Assembly (NCBI GenBank): GCA_005800255.1
Contig: SYGW01000122.1
Span: forward strand, 1-20,143
Length of the DNA: 20,143 bases
Direction of reading: 5' to 3'
Source of the DNA: Nitrospiraceae bacterium
GTDB lineage: Bacteria; Nitrospirota; Nitrospiria; Nitrospirales; Nitrospiraceae
Under the pieces are notes generated by a model. It had not been told where the DNA came from, did not search any database, and saw only the letters and a program-made list of their open reading frames with translations. How positions within the stretch are numbered: position 1 is the first letter of the stretch; the number at the start of each line of letters is the position of its first letter. Of the stretch, positions 6,294 through 14,269 are shown one piece after another. The translations under genes were made by a program, and so were the position numbers.

Positions 6294-6773
6294 TTACTTG
6301 ATCATCAAAATCTTACCACCAAGATGCCCTGCGTGCAGATGACAACGATACGTCAAAGTATTGCCCTGCGTCGCATAGAACATGTCGCTGGTTGGAACGC
6401 CGATGTACTTCGTTTCACCAGGCTTCAAGACCACTTCCGCCTTCATGACATACGGCGAACCAGCGTTCGTCGCATCGGTCATCTGAAATCCATGGTCAGC
6501 GGTGGAGTTGTTCGTTACCTTGAGCAAGACAGGACGACCAGGCCGCACTTTGAAATCGATGACCGTGACGGGCGGGTACCAGGTCTTCAAATCTCCAACC
6601 TCGATTGCAAACAACTGGGCATCGACGTCCAGTTCCTTGAACGCCTGACCGACAACGGAGCCCGTTGCCAAATCTCCAACTTCGACTCCGCCTGCCTGAA
6701 GCGCAAACGCGGTAGATGCACCAGCCGCAACCATCACGAGGCCGAAGAAAGCCCCTCACATCGTCTTGCCCAT
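6294..6773 (-). pseudogene. Periplasmic cupredoxin with an in-frame TGA in its signal peptide
   Basis: The reading frame from ATG 6773, which has a near-perfect AAGGAGGT site, is MGKTM, stop, GAFFGLVMVAAGASTAFA, then a complete mature cupredoxin. The TGA is codon 6 (6758-6756). Without it the protein would be ~159 aa with a normal signal peptide. The mature domain carries copper-ligand candidates: a His in TADHGFQM and the C-terminal loop YRCHLHAGHLGGK. This loop has C-x2-H-x2-H, with His where type 1 sites usually carry Met. A GTG at 6737 could restart translation, but the product would lack the basic n-region needed for export. Either the gene is recently inactivated or the TGA is a sequence error (CGA would give Arg). 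Expected role is periplasmic electron transfer. Confidence 0.75.
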
Positions 6774-6809
6774 GACCTACCTCCTTAAAAAGAAGAAGAG
6801 AGTGATTAG

Positions 6810-6834
6810 GCTTGGCATATACCGATCGCCAAGC
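6810..6834. promoter_or_regulatory. Inverted repeat in the cupredoxin leader
   Basis: A perfect 7-bp inverted repeat (6810-6816 with 6828-6834, spacer of 11) lies 37-61 nt upstream of the cupredoxin start codon. It may be a leader hairpin or an operator. The surrounding spacer 6774-7035 holds no gene. Confidence 0.4.
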
Positions 6835-6922
6835 CCGCGCAACCTTGACCTTGCTGACAACGACTTACTCTATAATACACGAATCATTCTCGTACCCGCT
6901 TCTACACTTATCGAGAGGCAAC

Positions 6923-6952
6923 TTTATAGCACAGCGACGAAAACGGAAGCAA
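6923..6952 (-). promoter_or_regulatory. Possible cupredoxin promoter
   Basis: On the minus strand TTGCTT (6952-6947) and TATAAA (6928-6923) are spaced by 18 bp. The -10 matches 5 of 6 positions and the -35 only 3. A perfect TATAAT on the plus strand (6871-6876) has TTGACC 20 bp upstream but no gene to serve, so it may be chance. Confidence 0.35.
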
Positions 6953-7035
6953 GAAGGTTAATTTAGCTATTTCCGGATAGCTGCGTCTTAGCCGAGACGG
7001 TCAAATACGTAAATATTCAGAGCCATTTCAATAGG

Positions 7036-8598
7036 TTAATTCACCGTCACGCCTTCTGGAGGCGTTTCTTGAACTGCGGACCCTATCAAGAGATCGTACG
7101 GCGCATAGTTGTCAGTAAGCACGATGCCCGCCGCCCAGGGCTGCGCACGATGACCGGCTAGCAAAGCAAGGGCCTCGAAAGGCAGCCGCTGCTGCTTGAC
7201 CAACCGGTTCACCTGATCCGCAATGGTGGCGAGATTGTGCTGTTCGAGTGCCGAACCAGCAAAAAAAATCAGATTCTCCGATTTCGTTTGAGCAGACTTC
7301 CAGGGCCCCTTGACGGCAAAAGACTCGATATGGGGAAACGACCGTTTCATCGTCTGCACGACTGCACTGGCCCGCAAGAGATCCCCTCCCTCGCCGGATG
7401 AGGCCAGGTTCACCGCCAGAACTCCGTTCGGCGCCAGATGCGCGCGCAACTCGGCGAAGAACTCCGCGGTCGTCAAATGAAAGGGAATCATGTGGCGCGC
7501 GAAAGCATCGACCCAAATAAAATCATAGGTCCGCTTTGTGGAGTTCAAAAAAACCCTGGCGTCCCGGACATGTACGTGATGCTGCGGAGGAGGCTGATAG
7601 GAAAAATGCTCTTCCGCCATGCGGACAACCACCGGATCGAACTCGACCACATCCATCTCCAGCTCAGGCCACCGTTGGGCAAGCCACTTGGCCAGCGACC
7701 CGCCACCATGGCCCAGGATTAGCCCCTGCTTCGGCTCCGGCACCAAGGCCAGAGACGCGACCATTAATTGACTATAGGGAAGAAACAATGTGACCGGATC
7801 CGCCTTCCACATGACCGCATGGAACGTCCGATCCAGGACGAGATACCGGAACAGATCGTCATCGCGGATTCTGACTTGCTGATAGGGACTGTCTTCCTGA
7901 TAGACCGGCTGCTTCAACTTCTGAATCGGCGACAGGGCCCCGGCTCCCAAGCCTCCAACACAGAGAATGAGCAGACCGATCACGACGGGCCTGGCAGCCG
8001 TCCCCCGGATCAACCACCAGAGACCAAGCCCCACTTGAATGGCGCCGAGCCAGGCGACCAGCGCCTGACTGCCGATCCAGGACAAAAAGAAAAACGCCGT
8101 GCCCCAAGTCCCCAGCAAACTCCCCATCGTCGAGAGCGCGATCATCCGGCCTGTATGCCGGCCGAAATACTCCAGGCCCGACACGGCCAATCGCAACATG
8201 GCCGGCAGCACACCGCTTAATCCGAAAGCCGGCGGGCCCAGCAGCAGAGCCGCCGCCACGCAGGGCCCCCACCGGGGATCCTCAATCGCCGCCGCCACAG
8301 CAAAGAGCACCGGCTGACCCAGCCAGGCGATCAGAAAGGTCCAGGCTCCGGAAAACAACAACAGACCTGCCAGCACCTGCGCTCCGTGATAGCGGTCGGA
8401 GACCCAGCCGCCAAAGGCATAGCCGCCGCTCATGGCGGCAAGGATCACGCCGATCAAAGCCCCCCAGACGAACAACGAATTTCCGAAGACCGGCGCCAAA
8501 AGCCGGCTGCCTAAAATTTCGAGCGCCATAACCACGGCGCCGGTCACCAACGCCGTCGTCAACAGAAACCAGCGAGGAATGTGCGTGGATCGATTCAT
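7036..8598 (-). CDS. Membrane-fused spermidine-synthase-like methyltransferase-fold protein
   Basis: A 520-residue fusion. Residues 1-225 are hydrophobic with about seven membrane segments. A soluble spermine/spermidine-synthase-like domain follows: DSPYQQVRI (236-244), the nucleotide-binding loop LGHGGGSLAKWL (295-306), VEFDP (318-322), DARVF (346-350) and YDFIWVDAF (358-366). True spermidine synthases have GGGDG and a second acid after the VD; here the first is GGGS and the second is absent, so polyamine synthesis is doubtful. ATG 8598 follows GAGG. An open frame extends upstream to 8775, but it overlaps the CBS gene in another frame and adds residues unlike the family. It lies 49 bp after the CBS-domain gene and is probably co-transcribed. 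Fusions of this type are widespread and mostly uncharacterised. Confidence 0.82.
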   Translation of the reverse strand: MNRSTHIPRWFLLTTALVTGAVVMALEILGSRLLAPVFGNSLFVWGALIGVILAAMSGGYAFGGWVSDRYHGAQVLAGLLLFSGAWTFLIAWLGQPVLFAVAAAIEDPRWGPCVAAALLLGPPAFGLSGVLPAMLRLAVSGLEYFGRHTGRMIALSTMGSLLGTWGTAFFFLSWIGSQALVAWLGAIQVGLGLWWLIRGTAARPVVIGLLILCVGGLGAGALSPIQKLKQPVYQEDSPYQQVRIRDDDLFRYLVLDRTFHAVMWKADPVTLFLPYSQLMVASLALVPEPKQGLILGHGGGSLAKWLAQRWPELEMDVVEFDPVVVRMAEEHFSYQPPPQHHVHVRDARVFLNSTKRTYDFIWVDAFARHMIPFHLTTAEFFAELRAHLAPNGVLAVNLASSGEGGDLLRASAVVQTMKRSFPHIESFAVKGPWKSAQTKSENLIFFAGSALEQHNLATIADQVNRLVKQQRLPFEALALLAGHRAQPWAAGIVLTDNYAPYDLLIGSAVQETPPEGVTVN

Positions 8599-8647
8599 AG
8601 GCCTCAAATAGAACGAAGAGGTGAGAAGAAAACATGCTCCGGCTCGG

Positions 8648-9058
8648 TCACAGACCGCCCCAGTTCTTAAAATACCGCAGCAGATCGCGAATCGAGATGA
8701 TCCCGACGATCTGCCCCTCGTCGGAAACCGCCAGATGGCGAATCCCCTGTTCCGCCATGATTTCACTCGCCTCATGCGCCGAACTGGCGCTATCGATCGA
8801 CAGCAAAGGGCTGCTCATCACAGCACGGACTAGCGTCTGCTCCGCCGGCTGCGCCTCGGCCATCCCCTTACGCACCAAGTCGGACTCGCTGACCAGACCA
8901 CTGTACCGGCCAGCCTCCCGCACCAACAAGGCGCCGACATTCGCCTCGCGCATCGCCCTGGCCGCCTCCAGCAAGGTCGCATCAGGACCGATCGTGCGCA
9001 AGGTCCGGCACATCATTACGCCAAGGGGTCGCTGCAACGGTCCGTTCTGATTCGCCAT
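8648..9058 (-). CDS. CBS-pair domain protein
   Basis: A 136-residue protein made almost entirely of two CBS repeats: residues about 13-68 (MMCRTLRTIGPDATLLEAAR, GLVSESDLVRKG) and 78-132 (VMSSPLLSIDSASSAHEASE, IVGIISIRDLLRYF). Such pairs bind adenosine nucleotides or similar ligands and usually regulate a partner. No catalytic domain is attached. It is the first gene of a probable two-gene unit with the membrane-fused spermidine-synthase-like protein, which may be its partner, although co-location is the only evidence. Its promoter is divergent from that of ugd. Confidence 0.9.
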   Translation of the reverse strand: MANQNGPLQRPLGVMMCRTLRTIGPDATLLEAARAMREANVGALLVREAGRYSGLVSESDLVRKGMAEAQPAEQTLVRAVMSSPLLSIDSASSAHEASEIMAEQGIRHLAVSDEGQIVGIISIRDLLRYFKNWGGL

Positions 9059-9087
9059 ACGATTGGTCCATCCGATTGAGGGGACAA

Positions 9088-9116
9088 ATACTACTCAGCC
9101 CCCGAACAGCTGTCAA
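9088..9116 (-). promoter_or_regulatory. Promoter for the CBS gene unit
   Basis: On the minus strand a perfect TTGACA (9116-9111) is followed after 17 bp by TAGTAT (9093-9088), which matches 4 of 6 positions. Transcription would start near 9081, 23 nt before ATG 9058. Confidence 0.6.
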
Positions 9117-9156
9117 CGAACGGTTCCTCCCGTGGGCGGGACTGGCCATAACGTCA

Positions 9157-9185
9157 TTGCTCGCCCCCGATCCCATTGCTATACT
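9157..9185 (+). promoter_or_regulatory. Promoter for ugd
   Basis: TTGCTC (9157-9162) and TATACT (9180-9185) are spaced by exactly 17 bp. The -10 matches 5 of 6 positions. Transcription would start near 9192, giving a short leader with AGGAGG before ATG 9223. It is divergent from the CBS promoter, about 40 bp away. Confidence 0.6.
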
Positions 9186-9222
9186 CGCCCGACCGTTCTT
9201 GGTTACAGGAGGATCGCACCCT

Positions 9223-10548
9223 ATGCATATCAGCGTCATTGGAACCGGCTACGTCGGGCTGGTCACAGGAGCTTGTTTTTCGGAGTTCGGCGTCACCGTG
9301 ACCTGCATGGACACGGACGCCAAACGGATCGCCAGACTGGAGAAAGGCGATGTGCCTTTCTATGAACCGGGGATCTCGGAGCTCGTCGCCAAAGGCATCA
9401 AGGAAAACCGGATCAGCTTTACCACCGACGTCGCCAAGGCCGTCGACAAGGCCCTCGTCATCTTCATTGCCGTCGGCACCCCACCGCGCGCGGACGGGTC
9501 GGCCGATCTTTCGTATGTCGAAGAGGTCGGCCGCGGCATCGCCAGAACCATGACCGGGTACAAGGTCATCGTCACCAAATCGACCGTCCCGGTGGGAACA
9601 GGGGAAAAACTGCGCGAGGTAATCAACGCCAACCAATCCGGCAAGTTCCGCTTCGATATCGTCTCCAACCCGGAATTCCTCCGTGAAGGGTCCGCCATCG
9701 AAGACTTCATGAGGCCGAACCGGGTCGTCATCGGCGCGGATAGCGAACAGGCGATTGCGATCATGAAAGATCTCTACCGTCCGCTCTACCTCATCGAAAC
9801 GCCCTTCGTCGTGACCGATATCCCGACGGCCGAAATGATCAAGTACGCCTCCAACGCCTTCCTTGCCACCAAGATTTCCTTCATCAACGAAATCGCGACC
9901 GTCTGCGAGCGGGTCGGCGCAGACGTGCAGATGGTGGCAAAGGGAATGGGGCTCGATAACCGGATCGGATCGAAGTTTCTCCATGCAGGACCGGGGTTCG
10001 GCGGATCCTGTTTTCCAAAAGATCTCGCCGCGCTCGTCCAGACGGGCGAGCGAGTCGGCTATCCCATGCAGATCGCGGGAGCCGCAGCCCTCGTCAACGA
10101 GCAACAGCGGACCCGGATGATTGAAAAGATTACGAAGGAGGCGGGGGGACTCAAGGGCAAGACCTTCGCGATGTTGGGCCTCTCCTTCAAACCCAACACC
10201 AACGATTTGCGGGATGCGCCAGCCCTGGCCATTGCACAGGCCCTCATCACGCAGGGCGCCACGGTTCGGGCCTACGATCCTGCCGCGCTGGAGGAAGCCT
10301 GTCAGATCGTACCAGGCCTCGCCCCCTGCAAAGACGCGTACGAGACAGCAGAGGGAGCGGATGCCTTAATCCTCATGACCGAATGGAATCAGTTCCGGAC
10401 CCTCGATTTCGACAGACTGAAAACCCTCTTGCGGCAGCCCCTCTTCTTCGACCTGCGCAATGTCTACGATCCCGACCGAATCACGGGCTTCGACTTCCGG
10501 CATATTTCGGTCGGGAGGCCCAGCAAGTCGCCTTCGCAGGCCACGTAA
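9223..10548 (+). CDS. ugd: UDP-glucose 6-dehydrogenase
   Basis: Oxidises UDP-glucose to UDP-glucuronate with two NAD+, feeding polysaccharide and cell-surface sugar synthesis. The 441-residue product has the N-terminal NAD-binding motif GTGYVG (7-12), VGTPP (84-88), STVPVGTG (120-127), NPEFLREG (149-156), the central Lys in MIKYASNAF (about K207), the catalytic Cys in GFGGSCFPKD (C263), and a C-terminal UDP-binding domain (LGLSFKPNTNDLRDAP). Length and motifs are those of an active enzyme. ATG 9223 follows AGGAGG; the frame is open back to 9076 but without family residues. It is convergent with the HEAT gene cluster, with a 7-bp gap. No other polysaccharide genes are in the window. Confidence 0.96.
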   Translation: MHISVIGTGYVGLVTGACFSEFGVTVTCMDTDAKRIARLEKGDVPFYEPGISELVAKGIKENRISFTTDVAKAVDKALVIFIAVGTPPRADGSADLSYVEEVGRGIARTMTGYKVIVTKSTVPVGTGEKLREVINANQSGKFRFDIVSNPEFLREGSAIEDFMRPNRVVIGADSEQAIAIMKDLYRPLYLIETPFVVTDIPTAEMIKYASNAFLATKISFINEIATVCERVGADVQMVAKGMGLDNRIGSKFLHAGPGFGGSCFPKDLAALVQTGERVGYPMQIAGAAALVNEQQRTRMIEKITKEAGGLKGKTFAMLGLSFKPNTNDLRDAPALAIAQALITQGATVRAYDPAALEEACQIVPGLAPCKDAYETAEGADALILMTEWNQFRTLDFDRLKTLLRQPLFFDLRNVYDPDRITGFDFRHISVGRPSKSPSQAT

Positions 10549-10561
10549 CGATCCGTTACGT
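10543..10561. terminator. Perfect inverted repeat holding both convergent stop codons
   Basis: An 8-bp perfect stem (10543-10550 with 10554-10561, loop atc) contains the ugd TAA (10546-10548) in one arm and the TAA of the last HEAT gene (10558-10556, minus) in the other. No T run follows on either strand, so it may work as a two-way barrier or mRNA end-protecting hairpin, not a classic terminator. Confidence 0.45.
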
Positions 10562-11266
10562 CAGGCGCGGCGCTTCGGCCGCCTTGGCTTCTTCTTTCGT
10601 TTTCGGCTTGTAGCCCATCCGGTCCAAGACCTTCATCACCCGCGTCTTCAGACGATCGTCGGCGTCGGCCAGCGCGGTGGCCAGCGGTTCGACGGCGGGC
10701 TTGCCGATCTTCCGGATGATTTCCGTCACGGATTGCCGGAGCTCGTCTTCCTCCGACACCAGGAGGGGCACGAGCGAGGACACAGCCGGCCCGCCGATCT
10801 TGATCAACGAATCGTAGGCACGCTGCCGGACATCGCCGACTTCATCCGCCAAGGCATCGACCAAGGGCCGCACGGCGCGCACCTCTTTCAGCTCGCCCAG
10901 CACCTCCGCCGCATACTTCCGATTAAGCCAGTGGCTGTCTTTCAGGTCCAGGAGCATCGCGTCAGCGCGCGCCGCGTTGGGGTCCTTCGCGCGAATCCGG
11001 AAACTCTTGGCGACCCGCTTCCCGCCTTCTTCGACGACGCGAATCGTGGCGCCGTCTCCGACCTTGAGCTTCTTCAGCTCTTCAAGCGCCTCATCGTCCA
11101 CATCCAGCACGACCGTCTTGCCGTCATAGGCCAACAGTTCGACTTCGATCTGTTTCGTCTCGGGGTTCACCGCGACGACCCGTTCCGTGACGAGATTGAA
11201 CCCGTCCTTCTTCGCGCCGCCCTTCGGACCGATCTGAATCAACTTTGGAGGAGCTTCATCCGCCAT
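10556..11266 (-). CDS. HEAT-repeat protein with N-terminal beta-rich domain (cluster member 5)
   Basis: The last gene of the HEAT cluster, 236 aa, with no signal peptide. Residues 1-90 form a beta-rich domain (FNLVTERVVAVNPETKQIEV, VELLAYDGKTVVLDVDDEAL) that could be an OB- or SH3-like fold; this is inferred from strand pattern only. Residues 95-225 are about four HEAT repeats, the first with SHWLNRKYAAEVLGELKE, and end with VLDRMGYKP, matching the C-terminal cap of its neighbours. It starts 29 bp after the preceding gene, with AAAGGA upstream of ATG 11266. It is the only member with an added domain and may act as an adaptor. Function unknown. Confidence 0.83.
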   Translation of the reverse strand: MADEAPPKLIQIGPKGGAKKDGFNLVTERVVAVNPETKQIEVELLAYDGKTVVLDVDDEALEELKKLKVGDGATIRVVEEGGKRVAKSFRIRAKDPNAARADAMLLDLKDSHWLNRKYAAEVLGELKEVRAVRPLVDALADEVGDVRQRAYDSLIKIGGPAVSSLVPLLVSEEDELRQSVTEIIRKIGKPAVEPLATALADADDRLKTRVMKVLDRMGYKPKTKEEAKAAEAPRLT

Positions 11267-11295
11267 GATGTATATCCTTTACCTCGAAATAAAGA

Positions 11296-12060
11296 TTACG
11301 GCTTTGCTTTCCACCCGAAACTCGCCAGGACGCCTTCAACCGTTTCCTGCACCATCGTGTTCTCATCTTCGAGCAGCGGGAGCAAGGGATCGATCGCTTC
11401 CTTCGCCCCGAGCCGCGCAAGCGACTCCGCCGCATTCCGCCGCACGAGCCAATCTTCATCCTTGAGCGATTCGATCAAGGGGCCGACTCCGCGCACATCG
11501 CCGATCTTGCCCAGGGCTTCAGCCGCATGGCGCCGCACCATCCAATTATTGCCCAACAGTCCCTCGATCAAGGCATCCACGGCCCGCGCATCGCCGATCT
11601 TTTTCAGCACCCGCGCCACGTCCTCGCGCACCGTGTTGTCGGTCAACGCCTCGACCAACCCTGGCACCGCGCGCGGATCGCCGATGCGCTCCAACGCCCA
11701 CACGGCGGCGGTCCGCACCGCGCCATCTTTATCCTTCAGCGCCTTCACGAGGGGATCGATGCCCCGCTGGTCCTTGAGCTTCCCCAACCCGGCCGCCGCC
11801 TGTTCGCGAATCGCCCATTCATCGTCCGTCAACGCCTCGATCAAAGGCTCGACGACGGTGGGACCGATCCGCACAATGGCGCTGGTCGCCGCTTCCCGAA
11901 TCAGCACATCTTCGTCCGCCATGAGGGCGATCAGCGGCCCCACCGCGTCCTCGCCCACCTGGCTCAAACTGGCAATTGCATGGTCGCGAAGCGCTTCGTT
12001 GTCGTCCCGCAGCGCGCCGATCAGTTGCTCGATCCGTTCCGCCTGCACATGATCACTCAT
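11296..12060 (-). CDS. HEAT-repeat protein (cluster member 4)
   Basis: A 254-residue protein consisting almost wholly of about eight HEAT repeats of the PBS-lyase (EZ_HEAT) type, with consensus such as IGDPRAVPGLVEAL and WMVRRHAAEALGKIGD. It ends with VLASFGWKAKP, the cap shared with other members. I chose ATG 12060 (MSDHVQAERIEQ): it has GGGAGGGCAGGA upstream and overlaps the end of the preceding gene by 8 bp, suggesting translational coupling. The frame is open back to 12123, but that part lies within the upstream gene and is not HEAT-like. No enzymatic motif and no signal peptide; likely a cytoplasmic protein-binding scaffold. Confidence 0.85.
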   Translation of the reverse strand: MSDHVQAERIEQLIGALRDDNEALRDHAIASLSQVGEDAVGPLIALMADEDVLIREAATSAIVRIGPTVVEPLIEALTDDEWAIREQAAAGLGKLKDQRGIDPLVKALKDKDGAVRTAAVWALERIGDPRAVPGLVEALTDNTVREDVARVLKKIGDARAVDALIEGLLGNNWMVRRHAAEALGKIGDVRGVGPLIESLKDEDWLVRRNAAESLARLGAKEAIDPLLPLLEDENTMVQETVEGVLASFGWKAKP

Positions 12061-13153
12061 CGTCGTCCTGCCCTCCCTGACTCCCGACAGGCGGCCCGTC
12101 GAGCGCTTCCAGTTTATCGGCAATCAAGCCTGAATTGTACGCGACAAGACCGTCCCGGTCTGTCCTCAACCGGTCGAACAATTCTTTGTACGGACGCAAC
12201 ACTTCCACATCCTTCACTTTGGCCAAGGCTTCCATGGCAAAGACCCGCAGGGGGCGAATGGGAATGGCCTCGATATAGAGTTGGGCCGGCCTGGCATCGC
12301 CGATCAACCCCAGCGACTTCATCGCCAATTCCTTCACGCCCGTGTCCTTATCGATCCGCAGCCGCTCCATCAAGGGCTCCACCGCGCGCACATCGCCGAT
12401 CTTGCCCAGCAGATCGGCCGCCGCTTCACGGATAACCCAATCGTCGTCCTCAAGATACTCGATTAAGATCTCCACGCTCGGACGTCCGATGGCCAGCAGA
12501 TTGATCACGGTGCTCATGCGAGCCTCTTCCCGTTCGCTCAGTTCTTCAATCTCGCGAAGATCGTCGAACACGTCGTTGATGCGCTCGCGAATGGCGGTCA
12601 ACTTCTTGAGCGTCCGCACGGCAATATCGCGAATGGCCGGCTGCCCCATGGCCGCGATGAAGGCATCCGACGACCGGGGGTCTAGCAGACGCTCCAGCAT
12701 CGTCGCCGCCAGGATCTGCGCTTCCGGGTCTTGATGGGTCAGCAGCGCGCTCAATGGCCCGATGGCATTGGGAATGACCCCCAGCAACTGCGAGGCCACC
12801 TGGCGAATCTCCTCGTCCTTCGATTCATAGAGCAGCGACGTCAGCGCCGCGGCCGTCGTTTCGTCCAGCACACCGGCCATATGTTCCAAGGCCGATGCGC
12901 CGGCCTTGCGAACCGCCGCATCCTCGTCCTGAAGCAACCCGACCAGAGGCACGCCGGCTTGCGGATCGTTCACGCGAGCCAACATGGCAGCCGCCTCGGC
13001 TTTCAGCGCCGGCGCACCGGTCGGCAGCACCTCGACCAACGCCTGCACCGCTCGTGGGCCGCCTGACAGGCAAGCCGCCGTCGCTCTCATCCTCCGCCAA
13101 TCCTCTTCATGGACGAGCTCGGATACCAGAGTTTCAATCGTTTCTTTCGACAT
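12053..13153 (-). CDS. HEAT-repeat protein (cluster member 3)
   Basis: A 366-residue protein of about ten HEAT repeats. The N-terminal half is less regular (EDWRRMRATAACLSGGPRAV). A helical insert near residues 190-220 is rich in Glu and Arg (FDDLREIEELSEREEARM). Canonical repeats follow (DDWVIREAAADLLGKIGD). It lacks the Gly-Trp/Tyr cap of its neighbours and ends in an acidic tail (GGQDDDE). Its stop overlaps the start of the next gene by 8 bp, and it begins 18 bp after the preceding stop. The ribosome binding site before ATG 13153 is weak, so translation may depend on the upstream gene. Confidence 0.83.
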   Translation of the reverse strand: MSKETIETLVSELVHEEDWRRMRATAACLSGGPRAVQALVEVLPTGAPALKAEAAAMLARVNDPQAGVPLVGLLQDEDAAVRKAGASALEHMAGVLDETTAAALTSLLYESKDEEIRQVASQLLGVIPNAIGPLSALLTHQDPEAQILAATMLERLLDPRSSDAFIAAMGQPAIRDIAVRTLKKLTAIRERINDVFDDLREIEELSEREEARMSTVINLLAIGRPSVEILIEYLEDDDWVIREAAADLLGKIGDVRAVEPLMERLRIDKDTGVKELAMKSLGLIGDARPAQLYIEAIPIRPLRVFAMEALAKVKDVEVLRPYKELFDRLRTDRDGLVAYNSGLIADKLEALDGPPVGSQGGQDDDE

Positions 13154-13171
13154 AAGTATGTTCGCGGCCCG

Positions 13172-14254
13172 CTACACCCGCCCAGCCCGCCAGCCCACTC
13201 TGGCCAGGGTATCTTTGACATGGTACAGAATATTGTCATCCGACTCGCGGGTCAGCACCGCCAGCAAGGGCGCAATCACAGCATCCCCGAATCGAGTCAG
13301 CGCCTCGGCTGCTTCCGCCCGCGTCACCGTATAGCGGAGCGCCTTCATGAGCGACGGAATGGCGGCTTCGTCCCGGATCGTGCCCAACGCCCTGACGGCC
13401 GCGCCCATCGTCAGAATTTCTTCATCCCACTGGTCGCCGCAGCCGTCGATCGGCCGCGCGGCCTCCGGTTGGTCCACTCGTTCAAGAACCGTGATCAACA
13501 CCGAAACCGCAGAGCGATCGCCGATCCGGCCCAACGCCTCAACCGCCAGCGGCCGCAGCCCGGTTGTGCTCATCGCCGTCACGAGGAACTCGACGGCCCG
13601 CGCATCCCCGATCTGACCCAGCGCGCGGACCGCATCCTCGCGAACTGCCCGGTCCCGATCGTTGAACAGCACCGATAACAGAGGGTCCACCGCCTCCGGC
13701 GACCTGGTTTTCCCCAAGGCCTCGACCGCATGTAACCGCACCAGCCAGTCCGTATGGGCCAGCGCGGCGATCAACGAGGCAAGCGCCGCCTCTCCGATGG
13801 CGGCGAGGGCGCTCGAGGTCTCCTCGCGCACAGCCTTCACCTTGTCCTGTAACAGCGGCACCAGCAGCGCCACCGATCCGGGATCTTGAATCCGACCCAA
13901 CGCCTTGGCCGCATGCATCCGCACAATCCAGTCTGGACTCTTCAGCGCCTTAATGAGCGGCGTGAGTACTCGGACATCGGCAATGGCGGCCAGCACCGAC
14001 GAGGCCAGCTCCTGAACCGTGAGCGCTGGATCGGAGAGGCAGACCCCCAACGTCGTCACAGCCGGCTCTCCGATAGCCAAAAGAGCTCCCGTCGCCGCAT
14101 CGCGCACGGCACGGTCGCCGTCACGCAGCACGGATACTAACGGCGCCACCGCCCGTGGATCCCGCAACCGGCCCAGGATCGTGGCGGCCTCTTCGCGAAT
14201 CGCCCAATCTTCGTCCTTGAGCGCTGCGATCTGTTCGGCTACCGCGTCTGCCAT
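13172..14254 (-). CDS. HEAT-repeat protein (cluster member 2)
   Basis: A 360-residue protein of about ten HEAT repeats, starting directly with a repeat (DEDWAIREEAATILGRLRDP). A non-repeat insert near residues 268-292 (RVDQPEAARPIDGCGDQWDE) breaks the array and contains a Cys. The C-terminus VKDTLARVGWRAGRV is the shared cap. It lies 15 bp after the stop of the preceding gene, with no signal peptide. It is probably cytoplasmic and protein-binding by analogy with HEAT proteins; a role in cofactor attachment, as for the phycobilin lyases that share this repeat type, is not indicated by anything nearby. Confidence 0.84.
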   Translation of the reverse strand: MADAVAEQIAALKDEDWAIREEAATILGRLRDPRAVAPLVSVLRDGDRAVRDAATGALLAIGEPAVTTLGVCLSDPALTVQELASSVLAAIADVRVLTPLIKALKSPDWIVRMHAAKALGRIQDPGSVALLVPLLQDKVKAVREETSSALAAIGEAALASLIAALAHTDWLVRLHAVEALGKTRSPEAVDPLLSVLFNDRDRAVREDAVRALGQIGDARAVEFLVTAMSTTGLRPLAVEALGRIGDRSAVSVLITVLERVDQPEAARPIDGCGDQWDEEILTMGAAVRALGTIRDEAAIPSLMKALRYTVTRAEAAEALTRFGDAVIAPLLAVLTRESDDNILYHVKDTLARVGWRAGRV

Positions 14255-14269
14255 ATTGCTCGTAGCCTG

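Noticed and set aside
6876..6895. A Fur-box-like sequence near the cupredoxin leader
   Set aside because: Only one half-site (GAGAATGAT on the minus strand) resembles the consensus; the other half does not match.
9154..10104. A 316-codon minus-strand open frame within ugd
   Set aside because: It is opposite an intact, well-recognised enzyme and its sequence has the His/Asp/Gly-rich look of an antisense frame.
10460..12052. A 530-codon plus-strand open frame opposite two HEAT genes
   Set aside because: It is the antisense of strongly conserved HEAT repeats, has no ribosome binding site, is rich in Ser, Arg and Pro as GC-rich antisense frames are, and overlaps the ugd end.
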